This document shows positions 47,229-57,525 of a stretch of 64,000 bases of DNA, piece after piece. Made by a program: the position numbers and the translations under genes. The DNA lies in assembly GCA_022559845.1 (NCBI GenBank), contig CM040118.1, positions 238,685,224 to 238,749,223 on the forward strand, given 5' to 3'. The DNA comes from Amorphophallus konjac (taxonomy: Eukaryota; Streptophyta; Magnoliopsida; Alismatales; Araceae). The notes beneath the pieces were generated by a model. That model saw only the letters and a list, made by a program, of their open reading frames with translations. It made no database searches and was not told the origin of the DNA. The number at the start of each line of letters is the position of its first letter. Position 1 is the first letter of the stretch.

Positions 47229-47241
47229 TGGTATCAGAGCC
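47229..47241 (+). other. Second primer-binding site, Tekay LTR to Cassandra interior join
   Basis: TGGTATCAGAGCC, an exact match to the canonical initiator-Met-tRNA site. The three bases before it (GAA) belong to the Tekay LTR side. What follows is short non-coding Cassandra interior. Confidence 0.85.
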
Positions 47242-47459
47242 ATACCCCAGCCAGAAGTGTGGGAACTAAGTACCATGCAGGGCAAAGTGCTACGCTATGG
47301 GAGCCACCTCTTGAACCCACAATGGGACAAAGTGCTACATAGTGGGAGCCACCTCTTGAGCCTGTAGGGGCCACCTCTAGAGTCCTACCTCCCTAGGGGT
47401 TTGATTGTGTGCTATATGTGCCCAGCGATGAGGACATCACCTATATAAGAGGGGTAGAT
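47242..47459 (+). mobile_element. Cassandra interior and polypurine tract
   Basis: About 218 bases without coding capacity. GGGAGCCACCTC(T)TGA is repeated near 47300 and 47343. It ends CCCAGCGATGAGGACATC and AAGAGGGGTAGAT just before the LTR start TGTAACACCC, matching the known layout of Cassandra interiors (PBS, about 200 non-coding bases, PPT). Confidence 0.8.
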
Positions 47460-47702
47460 TGTAACACCCTCAAATATATCTAAGTTGTACTCTATATCAC
47501 CGAGGCACCTTTTGAAGTATCGGCTTAATTCTTGAAAGAACTCCGAAGTTAAGCGTGCTTAATGGGGAGTAGTACTGGGATGGGTTACCTGTCCGGGAAG
47601 TCCCCCATGCTGGAGCTGATCACTATTAGAAAGGGATAAAACCTTGAGGCCGGTAGGCCAAAGTGGACAATACCTCAACGGTATAGAGTACGGGACGTGA
47701 CA
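47460..47702 (+). mobile_element. 3' LTR of Cassandra, 243 bp
   Basis: Begins TGTAACACCCTC and ends CGGGACGTGACA, the same length as the 5' copy. Its 5S-like core (47538-47607) is closer to plant 5S rRNA than the left copy: AGAACTCCGAAGTTAAGCGT, GGAGTAGTACTGGGATGGG and CGGGAAGTCC. It is followed by the right target duplication CTACG. Confidence 0.92.
47538..47607 (+). other. 5S rRNA-like Pol III promoter in right Cassandra LTR
   Basis: Box A AGTTAAGCGTGCTT, the GGAGTAGTACT intermediate element and box C GGATGGGTTACCTG...GGGAAGTCC are all present in the 5S order and spacing. Confidence 0.9.
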
Positions 47703-47744
47703 CTACGACACCACTTTGAAACCTAGGGACTTTAGAAAAACATA

Positions 47745-47757
47745 GGCTCTGATACCA
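47745..47757 (-). other. Primer-binding site of F
   Basis: GGCTCTGATACCA on the plus strand, read TGGTATCAGAGCC on the element strand, six bases from the LTR of F. It confirms F's minus orientation and its Met-tRNA priming. Confidence 0.88.
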
Positions 47758-47763
47758 CAAAAC

Positions 47764-50662
47764 TGTCACGCCCTGACGCGGAATATCGGAACGCAACAGT
47801 CATACATTCATGATAAAATAGAGCAATTAGTAAAATTTAAAATAATATAATCGCAAGGGAACGAATAGCTCCAAAGTACCAATTTAAGTCAACCATCAAA
47901 ATAACTTGTCCAACAACTCCAACAACATCAAGATATCCAACCTTACGACTCGAAGAGATGAAAATCAAGAAAAATTACAACTCTAAGTAGTCACTCAGTG
48001 ACTGGACTAAACAAAGACTTAACAAAACTCAACAAAACCATAAGACAACTCTCAGTTCACGACTATCAGGTCCACTCTGGTCTTCACTCCTGCCCATCCC
48101 CGTCTGTTTGCGTATCCTCATCGGAGCTAGCTAAAATGGGGGAAAAACTGTGTGAGCGAACGCTGAGTAGGTAATAGCAGGCAGGGTTTAAGTAATTAAC
48201 AATTTAATTTAATGTCATGTGAATAAAATAAATGGCGATAACCAACTAATATAAGCAGGAATGGAATGAGAATTAAATAGAACTGAGATATATCATTCCA
48301 TGTACTTGGCCGATCAAGCAAATAAACAAGCAAGTCAAGTAGAATTAATTCCATGTAGGAATTTCCAAGAATATCAAAATGAACGAATGTCATAGATATC
48401 ACGCTAGTTATGCACTCTGTGTAATGCGTCTCCATGTCATTACAACTCCCCGGGGCACTAGTACTTTTCGGGCGCTCCTCCCAAGACCAGACCGGGCCCT
48501 TATGATGCATTGACATTGATTTGGTGGATCCAAGATCCCAAGTAACCATCTTAGACATTCATTTGGAATCGGCCAGAATTCCAAGGTTAAGCCTTGCAAC
48601 TTACCAACTAAGATCAAGTGGTATTTCAATGATTGATTGAGAAGTCAAGAGATTTATGAGTATAAAACAATCATGAAACACATGAAAACAAGTTCTGGAT
48701 AGATGCGGTCATGATCAGGCCGCCTAGATGAGAAAACGGTCTAGGCTGGACCACAAAAGGCTAGCTGGGTCAAAGGGTCCAAGCCCAGAGTGAGAGCAGC
48801 AACGGTCCAATATGGGCCGCAATCAGGACTATACAGTCCTAGCTGGGCCGCTTGAATAGGTAAACGGTCTACTAATGACCGCATACATCACTGAGTCCAG
48901 AGGACTAAGGTCGACGCACCCAAGGGAGTTCGACACACAGCCGGTTGAATGCGGTCAAAGGATGGCCGTTTAAATAGTCTGGCGGTCATGACTGGACCGC
49001 ACACTGATAGAAACGGTCACAGAAGAGCCGCAATAGATAGGACAGTCCCGATTCTAGCTTAGGTCAAAACCAGTGATTCGAACGAGTTGAAAGGTTCAGG
49101 TTTTGTGGGTATAACCCGCCCGACGTCCTAGTGGGAATACCAGGCTCGTGGGGGCTTACGGAGGTCTCATAATAGAGGTCCTAGTCCAACGTAAGGAATA
49201 TCCGATGGAGAGTCCCAACTATTACAAGAATTTAGGCTAATTAACCATCAGAAAATGAATGTATAGAGGTCAGTCAGCACCCCCGGAGTGAAGCGACTGT
49301 CAAACAAACCTAACAATTAATTAATGACCAATAACTTATGAATTTAACAATTTGTTTATCAAGTAGAAAGGAATAGATAAGGGGATACAATTGGGATGAA
49401 AGGAAAGATATTGACAGTCATAATCACAGTTAATTATTCCATATGCACCAATTATTTAGTGGGTTGCTATCCTAATCATGATGTATAACAAATGGAATAA
49501 GTGTAACTAGAATAGCACATAAAACGGTCGTGGCATGGCCGCTGGGGTAGGAAACGATCCTAGAATAGGCCGCTACCCCTGACCATGCGGTCTATCGAGG
49601 GGCCGCTAAGGTCTAATGGATTCAAATACATATGAAAGGGGGAAAAGGGTCAGTCGCGGGACCGCCAGGGTCATAAGCGGTTCCTGTTACGACCGCATAC
49701 ATGATGCCTTGTCCGACCTCCGGCGAACTCCGACAGACTTCGGTTGTAGCAAGAAATTGACTCGGTATGGTGCATGAAAATTGGGCAAAAAGCTATCACT
49801 AGAAAGATAACAAAAAAAGCACAATATAGCATGCTCAATTAAAGTTTACAACCTGCTTAACCTAGCATTCAATCGAGATAAGGAGAGGGTACATGATCGG
49901 TGCCCTAACACGACATGCTCCAACTAAAACTAGCAAAACGAAGGCTGTACAAAATAAAATTTGGGGCTTTTACTATAAAAAGAAAGAGGACTTGAAGACG
50001 AATCCAATGGTGTGTTTTACTTGAGGTTGGGTCTACTAGAACCTACCTTAATTGAAGAGCGAAGGGGACGTTGATCGCCGGTCACGATAAGAAGAACCTC
50101 CAAGAACACGTTGGAAAACCTCCCTCAAACGCAATCCTCGCCGGCCTCCGTAGCAAATAGAGTTTCTAGGTTGGTCTAGGGTTCGATTTATAGGGGTAAT
50201 TTGAACTGGGAGTGAACGAGAGGGCCGGATAGAGTCCCACAACTCGACATCCGTGGGAATCACGGATTGACCGAGTCGCGGCACCAATTCTCCCGAAATT
50301 CACCTACTAGGGTTATGGTTTTGATGAGCTACTAAAGGGGAAACGTGCTATACATCTAGGCCATTCAAATGGGTCCTATCTGAGCCTATTTGATCGCGAT
50401 TTGAGCTCAAATTGGATGGTATAAGATCGGATTAAATTAAACTCGATTTTAACCCTAATTCCATCAATTCGGCTTGGTTAAAATTTTATTTAGGGTTTGA
50501 CCAAGGAGACAATTCTTCTAAACTTTTAGTCCTCTACGTGATTATGAATTTTCTAGATTTTTATAATTTAGTTGAAATTTCATTTAAAGGGATTTTCAAT
50601 TAAAATAACTATTTTCTAGTTATTACCATTTATGTTATTTAATTATTTCTCGGGGTGCTAGA
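47764..50662 (-). mobile_element. 5' LTR of gypsy element F, 2899 bp
   Basis: Begins TGTCACGCCCTGACGCGG and ends CGGGGTGCTAGA, where the left LTR ends GCTACA, a single C to G change at the terminus. It is nearly the same length as the 3' LTR. A TATA box on the element strand lies at 50188-50196. CGGTC words are at 48705-49045 and 49525-49700. The target duplication AAGGC follows at 50663-50667. Confidence 0.93.
48705..49705. repeat. CGGTC/GACCG words in right LTR of F
   Basis: Same word positions as the left LTR. Several are better preserved here: AAACGGTCTAGG..GGACC, AACGGTCCAATATGGGCCGC, AAACGGTCACAGAAGAGCCG, and AACGGTCGTGGCATGGCCG where the left copy reads ATGGTCG. This suggests that the words were intact in the parent. 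Confidence 0.85.
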
Positions 50663-50667
50663 AAGGC

Positions 50668-51448
50668 GCAACCTCAAAATCCACAGCTTGCGTGGGAGGA
50701 ATTTCTTACACTCTTCCGTGCAAAATACTTCTTCGAGCACGTCAAGGAGAGGAAGGCGGTGGAATTTTCCTCGCTAAGGCAAGGGATGCTGTCTGTGGCG
50801 GAGTATGAACTTCAATTCGCTCGGCTGGCCCCGTATGCTCTTCATTTGGTTAGTACCGACCTATTTAGGGCTAATCGATTCATGGATGGACTAAGGCCTG
50901 ACTTTATTCAACAACTTGGATCACAAAATATCCGCACATATACGTAAATGGTCCAACGGGCACATTTATGTGAAAAGACCCTGGAGAAGGTAGAGAAGTT
51001 ATGGGAGAAAGAAGGAAGGTCGAGCCGAAAACATGATAGGTGAGAGGAAAAAGAAGAAATATTTAGCATCACAGAAGATGACGAACCCCATCACAACAAG
51101 AGGTCCCGCAATGGGAATGGTAAAGGTAAAAGAAATGGTAATGGGAAAAGCAATGGCAATGGCAATTGTAAAAGAGATAAGGAGGAGGAAGAAAAGCAGG
51201 TCATGGCAGCTTGCTCCTTCTGTGAGAAGTTCGGACACACGGCCGAAGAATGTTGGAAGCGTCTCGGTGCTTGTCTCAAATGTGGAAGTCAGGAACATCG
51301 CTTGCCCATGTGTCCTCTCATCAAGGAGCTATCTTCAAAAGATAACAATGGATGCGGGCGACGAGGCAGACTAAATGCCATCTTGGATGATGAAGGTAAA
51401 GCGATCAAAGGTACAATCTTGGCCCATTCATATTTGTCAATTGCCTAA
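50668..51448 (+). pseudogene. E gag, C-terminal part, with two zinc knuckles
   Basis: Continues the gag frame from 29147 after the F insertion. It starts inside a codon and reads WEEFLTLFRAKYFFEHVKER, SLRQGMLSVAEYELQFARLA and FMDGLRPDFIQQLG. In-frame stops lie at 50945 (TAA) and 51040 (TGA). A Gly/Asn/Lys-rich basic linker (51070-51190) precedes two zinc knuckles, CSFCEKFGHTAEEC and CLKCGSQEHRLPMC (51210-51310). The frame ends at a stop at 51446-51448. Only about 80 non-coding bases then separate it from the 3' LTR, so protease, RT and integrase are absent. Confidence 0.92.
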
Positions 51449-51529
51449 ATTTTTGGTATAACTAATCACACTATTCCTAAAACTCATACACTAAATTTGG
51501 GGAGCAAATTCTCTTTAAGTGGGGGAGAG
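51449..51529 (+). other. E gag-PPT spacer and polypurine tract
   Basis: The sequence ends AAATTTGGGGAGCAAATTCT and CTTTAAGTGGGGGAGAG directly before TGTAACACCCC. The AAATTTGGGG..AAATTCT phrase is normal for the end of Tekay interiors, so pol was lost between gag and this point. Confidence 0.8.
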
Positions 51530-51837
51530 TGTAACACCCCAGATTTTTCTAAGAATTTTCTGGGATTAAATATAATTACTAAGTAATTAAAAATGGTTTA
51601 ATAGGCTATTAAGAAAGAATTAGGGATTTATTTTAATCCATTTAAAGCCATACATTGATCAAAAGGTTAAGCCCAACTCAAATAGGCCCAAAGACCCAAT
51701 TACAAGACCGTTTAGACCCAATCCCATTAATGGAAATGTAAATTGAGTAATTTACGGATTTGAAATGGGATATATACAACAATTAGGGGGAAAATAGGAA
51801 ATAATAGGAAAATTCAATTTTTTCGGAGTAAGCACTA

Positions 51838-51900
51838 CCTAGCGGTCTATCGCGAGACCTCCAGGTGCACCTTAGCGGTCCGGCTATGACCGCTATACAA
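51838..51900. repeat. U3 word pair of E 3' LTR
   Basis: AGCGGTCTATCGCGAGACC and AGCGGTC-N7-GACCGCT. The second is a perfect 7-bp stem with a 7-base loop, the best example of the CGGTC word. Confidence 0.88.
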
Positions 51901-52070
51901 CCCCAGATCCATGAGTTATAGAAACATGAAATGCTTGGATCTTTGGTCACCAAATCATCTTGGATCGAAGCTACCTAGCATGGAAGACTCTCTTGAACTC
52001 TCTAGGGATCAACTCTACCTCAATTTAGGACTCTACGTTTGATCAAATCCCTCAAACCTTAGGTGAATCC

Positions 52071-52080
52071 TATAAATAGA
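52071..52080 (+). promoter_or_regulatory. TATA box, E 3' LTR
   Basis: TATAAATAGA, about 540 bases into the LTR, at the position equivalent to 25901. Confidence 0.6.
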
Positions 52081-52973
52081 CCCTAACTTCGACTCATGCG
52101 AACCCTAATGTTGGCTCGCGTATTTCGAATGTAAGAAGATGACATCTCAGGTTGGCTCTTTTTAAGATCTTGTTCTCCTTAGTTTTATCTAACTCCCCTC
52201 CAATTTTCGTGCTAGAAGACCCAACCGTTGAAGAACTAGGGCATCCATAAGTTGCTGATTTGTTGCAAGTCGCACAAGAACCAGTTTGCCGGTCCAATGA
52301 AGATTAGGATATTAGAAGCTCTAATCAAGATACTTAGAAGTTGGTCCTTTAGAACTTTCTGTTCCCCTTCGTATCTTCTACCTTTCCTCCAATTTTCATG
52401 GATATAGGTCTAGAGGATCAATAGATAGAGGGACGACAAGTTGCTGGGTTAACACAGGACGTGCAGAAACTAGGGTCTACTTTCAGTTAAAAATCTGAAG
52501 TCTAGGGATCAAATCAAAGGTAGGTTATCTCATGAAAAGGCTAAATTAACATGTTAGGAAAAAAAACCCTCCGTTCCCTCCTATTTTCATTGATTGTACA
52601 TGACGAATTTAATGTTTTATCATGCGTATTTAGGTGAAGTCTGCATGCTTATCCTTACACTGATGGGGTCATCACCATCCGTTCCGACACTCATGGCCCT
52701 TCTCCTCACCCCTGGAGGCGTCCGACATGATCTAGTCATTTATTTTTGAGTCATATGTAATTTTATTTGAGTCATATCATTGTAGTTTTCCTTTTATTTG
52801 AGTCCAGTACCTAGGTTAGGCAGCCATTTACCTAAGTTGAGTGTCATTAGGACGACTAGGTTGGTTAATGGGCCCCATTAAGGGGGCTATTTATAGGCCC
52901 CTTAGACAGTCTGGTCATTAGCTCTTTTGTTCAGGGTTATTTTGGTCCTAAAAATTGTCAGTGCCTATAAATA

Positions 52974-52986
52974 GCCCCCTCCCCTC
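52974..52986 (+). promoter_or_regulatory. TATA box of J
   Basis: CCTATAAATAGCC lies 313 bases from the left end of J and is followed by an A-rich GAAAGAAAGAAATCCC stretch. This supports a U3-R layout read on the plus strand. Confidence 0.55.
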
Positions 52987-53094
52987 TCTCATTTGTAACC
53001 TTTGATGCATTATTGAAAGAAAGAAATCCCAAGTATTTCTTTTGTTCTCCACAAATTTTCCTTTTCGCTCTCATATCTCTCTCACTCTAAGGGG

Positions 53095-53520
53095 GTCGCC
53101 CCTTTCTCTCTCCTCCCCCTCCCACCTACTTTCTAACTCCCCTCCCATCATTCAAGAGCCTTCCCAACTCCCCACAACCCCTCTTCACTCCTTCCGAACC
53201 CCAAGGTAGCCTTCACCTATCCCCACCCACCCTCCAACCACCAACCACCCACTCCCCTTCCCCAAGCACCTCTCTCATCTCCCAAGGGAGAATTCCCCAC
53301 TCCCCAAGCACCCCTTCCCTTCCCCAACACAACCCTTCCCATCCCCAAGACCCCCATTAACAACCCCCATTAAGCCACATTCCAACCTTGAGAGAGATCT
53401 CTCCTTCCCAACCCAAATTCGCAGCTCTCCCTCCCTCCACCTGTTAGACCCCATTCCAGCCCCCATTCTCCCCCTCCCTCACCTTGGTTTGCCCCCTCCC
53501 AGACCCCCTCACAGCTAAGG
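53095..53520. repeat. C-rich pyrimidine stretch in J
   Basis: CCCTCCC/CCCCAAG-type low-complexity sequence. Apparent open frames here are driven by composition. Confidence 0.8.
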
Positions 53521-55134
53521 GTTTCCTTCACACCCATCCACCCCATTTCTCATCCCATCTACCCCATTTCTCATCACCTATCACCACCCTGTTCATCCCA
53601 GTTCATAGGCAGCAGACCACCGGCCACTTGAGGAGACTGCCACATCCTCACCAGGAAGCTTCAAAGGGCGTACCATATACCGGTGGATTCCTCATCCAGT
53701 CAGCTTTGCAGCCGAGGTGGTTTCATCTTCATCCGACATCGGAGTAGTCCAAATGAGCTAATCTCGCTCGGCTGCGCATCCTGCCCTTGATAGACAACCT
53801 GAAGCGACTTGCAGAAGCTCCCACGGCCTGAGTTCTGAGATTCTTGAGGTGACACTTGGCTGAGGGCTACTCCTTCAAGTTCCCTTCCATCTCCAAGAAG
53901 CAGAACCATTTTTGGACCCCGGAGTCAAGAGTTCAGGATTTTCTTCCCAAGGTGCGCCAGGTCAGTTCCCCTGAGCCAGTTTCGACACCCCTCCACTGTT
54001 CCTATCTTCGCGGTCAGCTCCAACCTTAGACGATGGTACCGTTGGTCCCATCTCGAAGAGGACTCATGTTCGTGGCGCCTTCGTTTTCTAGTAGTAGCAG
54101 ACTGAGAGCAACCAGAACCAGCACCGAACAGTCCTGTTCCAGACCCTGCCCTAGCCACCGGCGACGTCAAGAAATTATCTAACAATTCTGACGTCCTCCT
54201 GGGCCAACCCAAGAGGTTTTGGCACTAGTTTCGTCAACAATGGACTTCGGGAGAGCCTGTAGCAGAGCCAACATTGATTGCCTATCTCGCTGTCCAGAAA
54301 GCTGGCAGAATCGGCTTAGCTCGCCATTTCGGTTTTATCATAAGTTCCCCACCCCGCCTGGCCGGCTTAGATCCCCTCCCTGCATGGAGGTAGCGTTTGA
54401 TTGTAATTCTTACAATTCTCCACCCCTAGTCCAACCCCCTTGCAAGGGGCGTAGTGCTTGTTAATTAGGTAATCAGGTTGAAGCTTCATCGGCGCAGCGT
54501 GTGGGGAATCACGCTTCTTTGCTCGCACATGTCTCCGACCGGAGCCGATTTCTTCAAACCGGCTAGGTAAACTCTCGTCCCTTGTTCCCAATAGTGCTTG
54601 TTCATTTAATATTCTCCAATTGCGCCGTCGGTTAAGGGAGAGAGTGCCCGGTCCCAAGTCTCCACCGCCTTCGTGCGACCACCGTGGATGTGAGTGAGTG
54701 AAGCCGCGCCCTTTGGCCATTGCCGACTCATTGAGTTGGGCATTCGTACCCCAAGGGGAGGTTTACCTTCAACTCTGCTGGCCCTCTACCAACAAGGGTC
54801 TTGTCCCACTTCCTCGACTCGGCATCCCCGCGTCACCCCTGGGTTGAGTGTGGGCGCCATACGAGTGTCCGCTTACGTAGGCTTCTTAGCCTTGTGGTTG
54901 TGCTTGCATACTTAGGTCCAAGGAGCATTGGCCGTGTGGCTATCACCCCAAGGTGGTATCACATCATACAGCTTAAGAGAAAAGTTATAACTTTGGCTTA
55001 AATTATGCACCCCATGTATCTCCATGTTTTAATATGGTTTTATCAGGCCTTATTTACATGTTGGCATGTTTTTCCATACATCTATCTGCCCTAGATTAGC
55101 ATGTATTTCAATTTTTACTGATGTTGATACAGAC

Positions 55135-56010
55135 AGGAAGAAACGGTCTTGCTGTGACCGCCAGATGTCTATAGCGGCCATGCGATAGACCGCTAAACGC
55201 CTTCATGCGGTCCTTACCTGACCGCTAGACTCTGCAACTTGTTAACTCCAAACAGATTGCAGATTGACCCTATTAAATATATGTTAAGCCTAGTTAAACA
55301 GGACTTATTCCTGATTATGACCTTATATTCATGTTGTTGGTTATATTGTGCATCCATCATGATAGATTTCTTGGCTTACATGTTTTCGAAACCTATTTTA
55401 AACTTATGTTAATTTCATGCCAAAACCATATACTCTTGTATTTATCTTAAATTTCATATCGTTCATGGACTTGTCTAGTTTTGATTTGATCGCTATTTTC
55501 CCACGATCCCTTCTCATCTAGAGTTTTTTCTTAAGTACATGGTGCGTACTCCGGTGTGTGACCAATAGATACACTTTGCACTTATAAGCACACAATCTTG
55601 GACTTGTGATCCTCTCCGTTGGATATTCCTTCCACCAGACTAGTTGATCTTGCTTCAAGGTCTCCATAAGACTCCGCGAACATGGGATTCCCACTAGGAC
55701 GTCGAGCCGGTTGTACCCTCAAAACCCAATTGTCTAGAAAGCACTTTACCGGAGTTTTCTACGTTCTGGATCTTAGCGTCCATCCAGTAGATCGCAAGAG
55801 TCTTGTAGCGGCCATTTACTTGACCGCAAAGGACGCCTAGCGGCCTTGCCATGACCGCAATGTTCCAGAGATTCACTACGTCGACACTCCCTTCTTCATG
55901 CGTCGACTCTCTTAATAAATGGTCATGCACTGACCGCAATCGCATGTAAATGGTCTAGTAAACGACTGCTATTTCTAGAAACGGCCCCGATATGACCGTT
56001 TTATATCTAA
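55135..56010. repeat. Downstream CGGTC/GACCG words, E 3' LTR
   Basis: The same word positions as 26655-27530: three at 55141-55230 and about six at 55775-56005. Examples are AAACGGTCTT...GACCGCCAG, TAGCGGCC...AGACCGCTAA and AAACGGCCCC...GACCGTTTT. In the second word this copy reads AGACCGCTAA where the 5' LTR reads AGACGGCTAA, so stems are intact here and mutated there. Confidence 0.88.
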
Positions 56011-57044
56011 GTATTGATTAACCCAAGGTTTGACCCAGGGGTTGATTTTTCCTATGATCCTAGATGGTCAAATGATTATCTAGAACTTAACACCTTGTTC
56101 AATAAGTTATTAATGAATTATGGAAATTAAAGAATATACTGTTATGCTGCCAGATTTCTTCCCTGGCATAACCTTGTTATTAAATCATCCTTGATTTCAT
56201 AATTTCAATTTGGTATGTTCTTACCTTGATTATTATTAATATGAATCGTTTGTTTGAACTGGTTACATTATTGGCCATATTTATATTTCTCGTGGAAGTA
56301 GCTTGATTTATAACTTGAAGATGCAAGAGCAGGTATAGATAGTGTCCAAGGGATCAATTATAGTCCTCTCGGCAGATAGTTGGAAACATACTATAAACCA
56401 TGGGATATGATGAACACTGGCATCGCATTGCGTCGGGAGTACTTTTTTTATAAACGGGTGAAGATCCACGAGACAATCTTGTGAAATTACATACTTGCTA
56501 GTACATTCTCGTTACATGACTTTCTAGTATATAGCCATATGATTATGAAAAAGTACACACTTGTTCATGAAAGGCCAAATTACACTCATTTTATATTCTT
56601 GTTTGACCATATTTCTAGTCTACATAAATTATCATATCTCACCTTGATCATATCGTGTTATGTCACGACTCGAGAGCGGAAGATACCCGGGTGCGCGACA
56701 CGTCTATATCGATCGTGTCATTCATGTAAAGACAGAGTGCGCATAGTACTCGGTAATTTTTTTGCTAACTTCAATTTGAGCATAATACCATTGTCCAAGA
56801 TAACAATTATCTACTTAACCAAATGATAATATCCCATAATCATTTGTAAGGCTACAAGTTTAATAAGTTCCATTTAACTAGATCATAACTAACCCAATTA
56901 ACTTACAAAAGCCTTTAACAATAACTGGAAATACAACAATAATTGGAAATACAATGTAGGACCTAGGAATAAAAGGACACGTCTAACTGACGGTACACCA
57001 AATCTAGCACTCATCACTCAGCATCAATTTTTTTTTCTTTTTAA

Positions 57045-57525
57045 AAGGTGCCCCTGCAGGGAGTCACCATTTAAATGGTGACCCTCTGCAGGGTCTCTAT
57101 TTGATGAATTGGCTATGTAACAATTAACAGGTTTAACATACTGGGTATTTAGCAGGATAACATGCTAACATGTTATGTAATTTAATAGGTTTAACATGCT
57201 ATGTGATTAACAGGCTATAGAATTAACAACGCTTAACGACGACTATGTAATTAACAAGGTTTTACAGGACATGAAGTTTCTAGGCTATTAAAACAACAAG
57301 TTTAATAGGTTACTGGATTTAACAGGCTTAACAAGGTATGTAATTAACAGGTTAACCGATGACAGGTTTAACAGGATTAACAGGTTAACATGTGACAAGT
57401 TTAACAGGCCGGACTGGGGTGTTGGAGCACAGTGGAAATGGGGCCCTGGTCAGGGGCACCCCATTCTGAAATGGCGCCCTATCTAGGGGGACCCCATTGA
57501 ATGGCGCCCTGGTCAAGGGCGCCCT
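57045..57525. repeat. GC-rich palindromic words in LTR G
   Basis: GGTGCCCCTGCAGGGAGTCACC (57048-57069) in halves GGTG...CACC; GGTGACCC...GGGTCTC; GGGGCCC...GGGGCACCCC; and GGCGCCC-N7-GGGCGCC (57503-57523), a perfect 7-bp stem. Each word is bordered by ATTTAAATGG or AATGG. The design equals the CGGTC and GACGAC words but with a different sequence. Confidence 0.8.
57115..57415 (+). repeat. TTAACAGG repeat field in LTR G
   Basis: About fifteen irregular copies of (T)TTAACAGG(T/C)TT(A/T) occur in 300 bases, often paired with CATGCTATGT-like fillers. There is no dyad. It lies between the two groups of GC-rich palindromes. Confidence 0.85.

Larger units (their letters stand above)
52661..54966 (+). 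mobile_element. Insertion J, TG...CA LTR-like unit, 2306 bp
   Basis: Starts TGATGGGGTCATC and ends ATCACATCA, with inverted terminal bases TGATG/CATCA. It sits between TACAC (52656-52660) and TACAG (54967-54971), a 5-bp duplication with one mismatch. The uninterrupted E LTR (26483-26500) shows the empty site. A TATA box (CCTATAAATAGCC, 52974-52986) and a C-rich pyrimidine stretch (53095-53520) follow. No PBS, PPT or coding domain is visible, so it is best read as a solo LTR of a family not otherwise present here. Confidence 0.8.
51530..56660 (+). mobile_element. 3' LTR of E, interrupted by J and truncated by G
   Basis: Starts TGTAACACCCCAGATT after the PPT. U3 words are at 51840-51895, a TATA box at 52071, then colinearity with the 5' LTR copies. 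J (52661-54966) interrupts it between TACAC and TACAG. It resumes at 54972 (compare 26493) and runs to 56660, where LTR G starts; the matching point in the 5' LTR is about 28172. The last 500 or so bases are therefore beyond G and not in view. Confidence 0.88.

Noticed and set aside
47229..47241. Fragment of a tRNA-Met gene
   Set aside because: Only the PBS (complement of the tRNA 3' end) is present, with no cloverleaf or A and B boxes.
50999..51298. Phe/Ile-rich minus-strand frame, possible membrane protein
   Set aside because: It is the antisense shadow of the Lys/Gly/Asn-rich linker of E gag.
53484..54915. Possible host gene with Pro/His-rich N-terminus
   Set aside because: The frames lie inside insertion J and depend on a C-rich low-complexity stretch. 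No exon structure or domain is seen.
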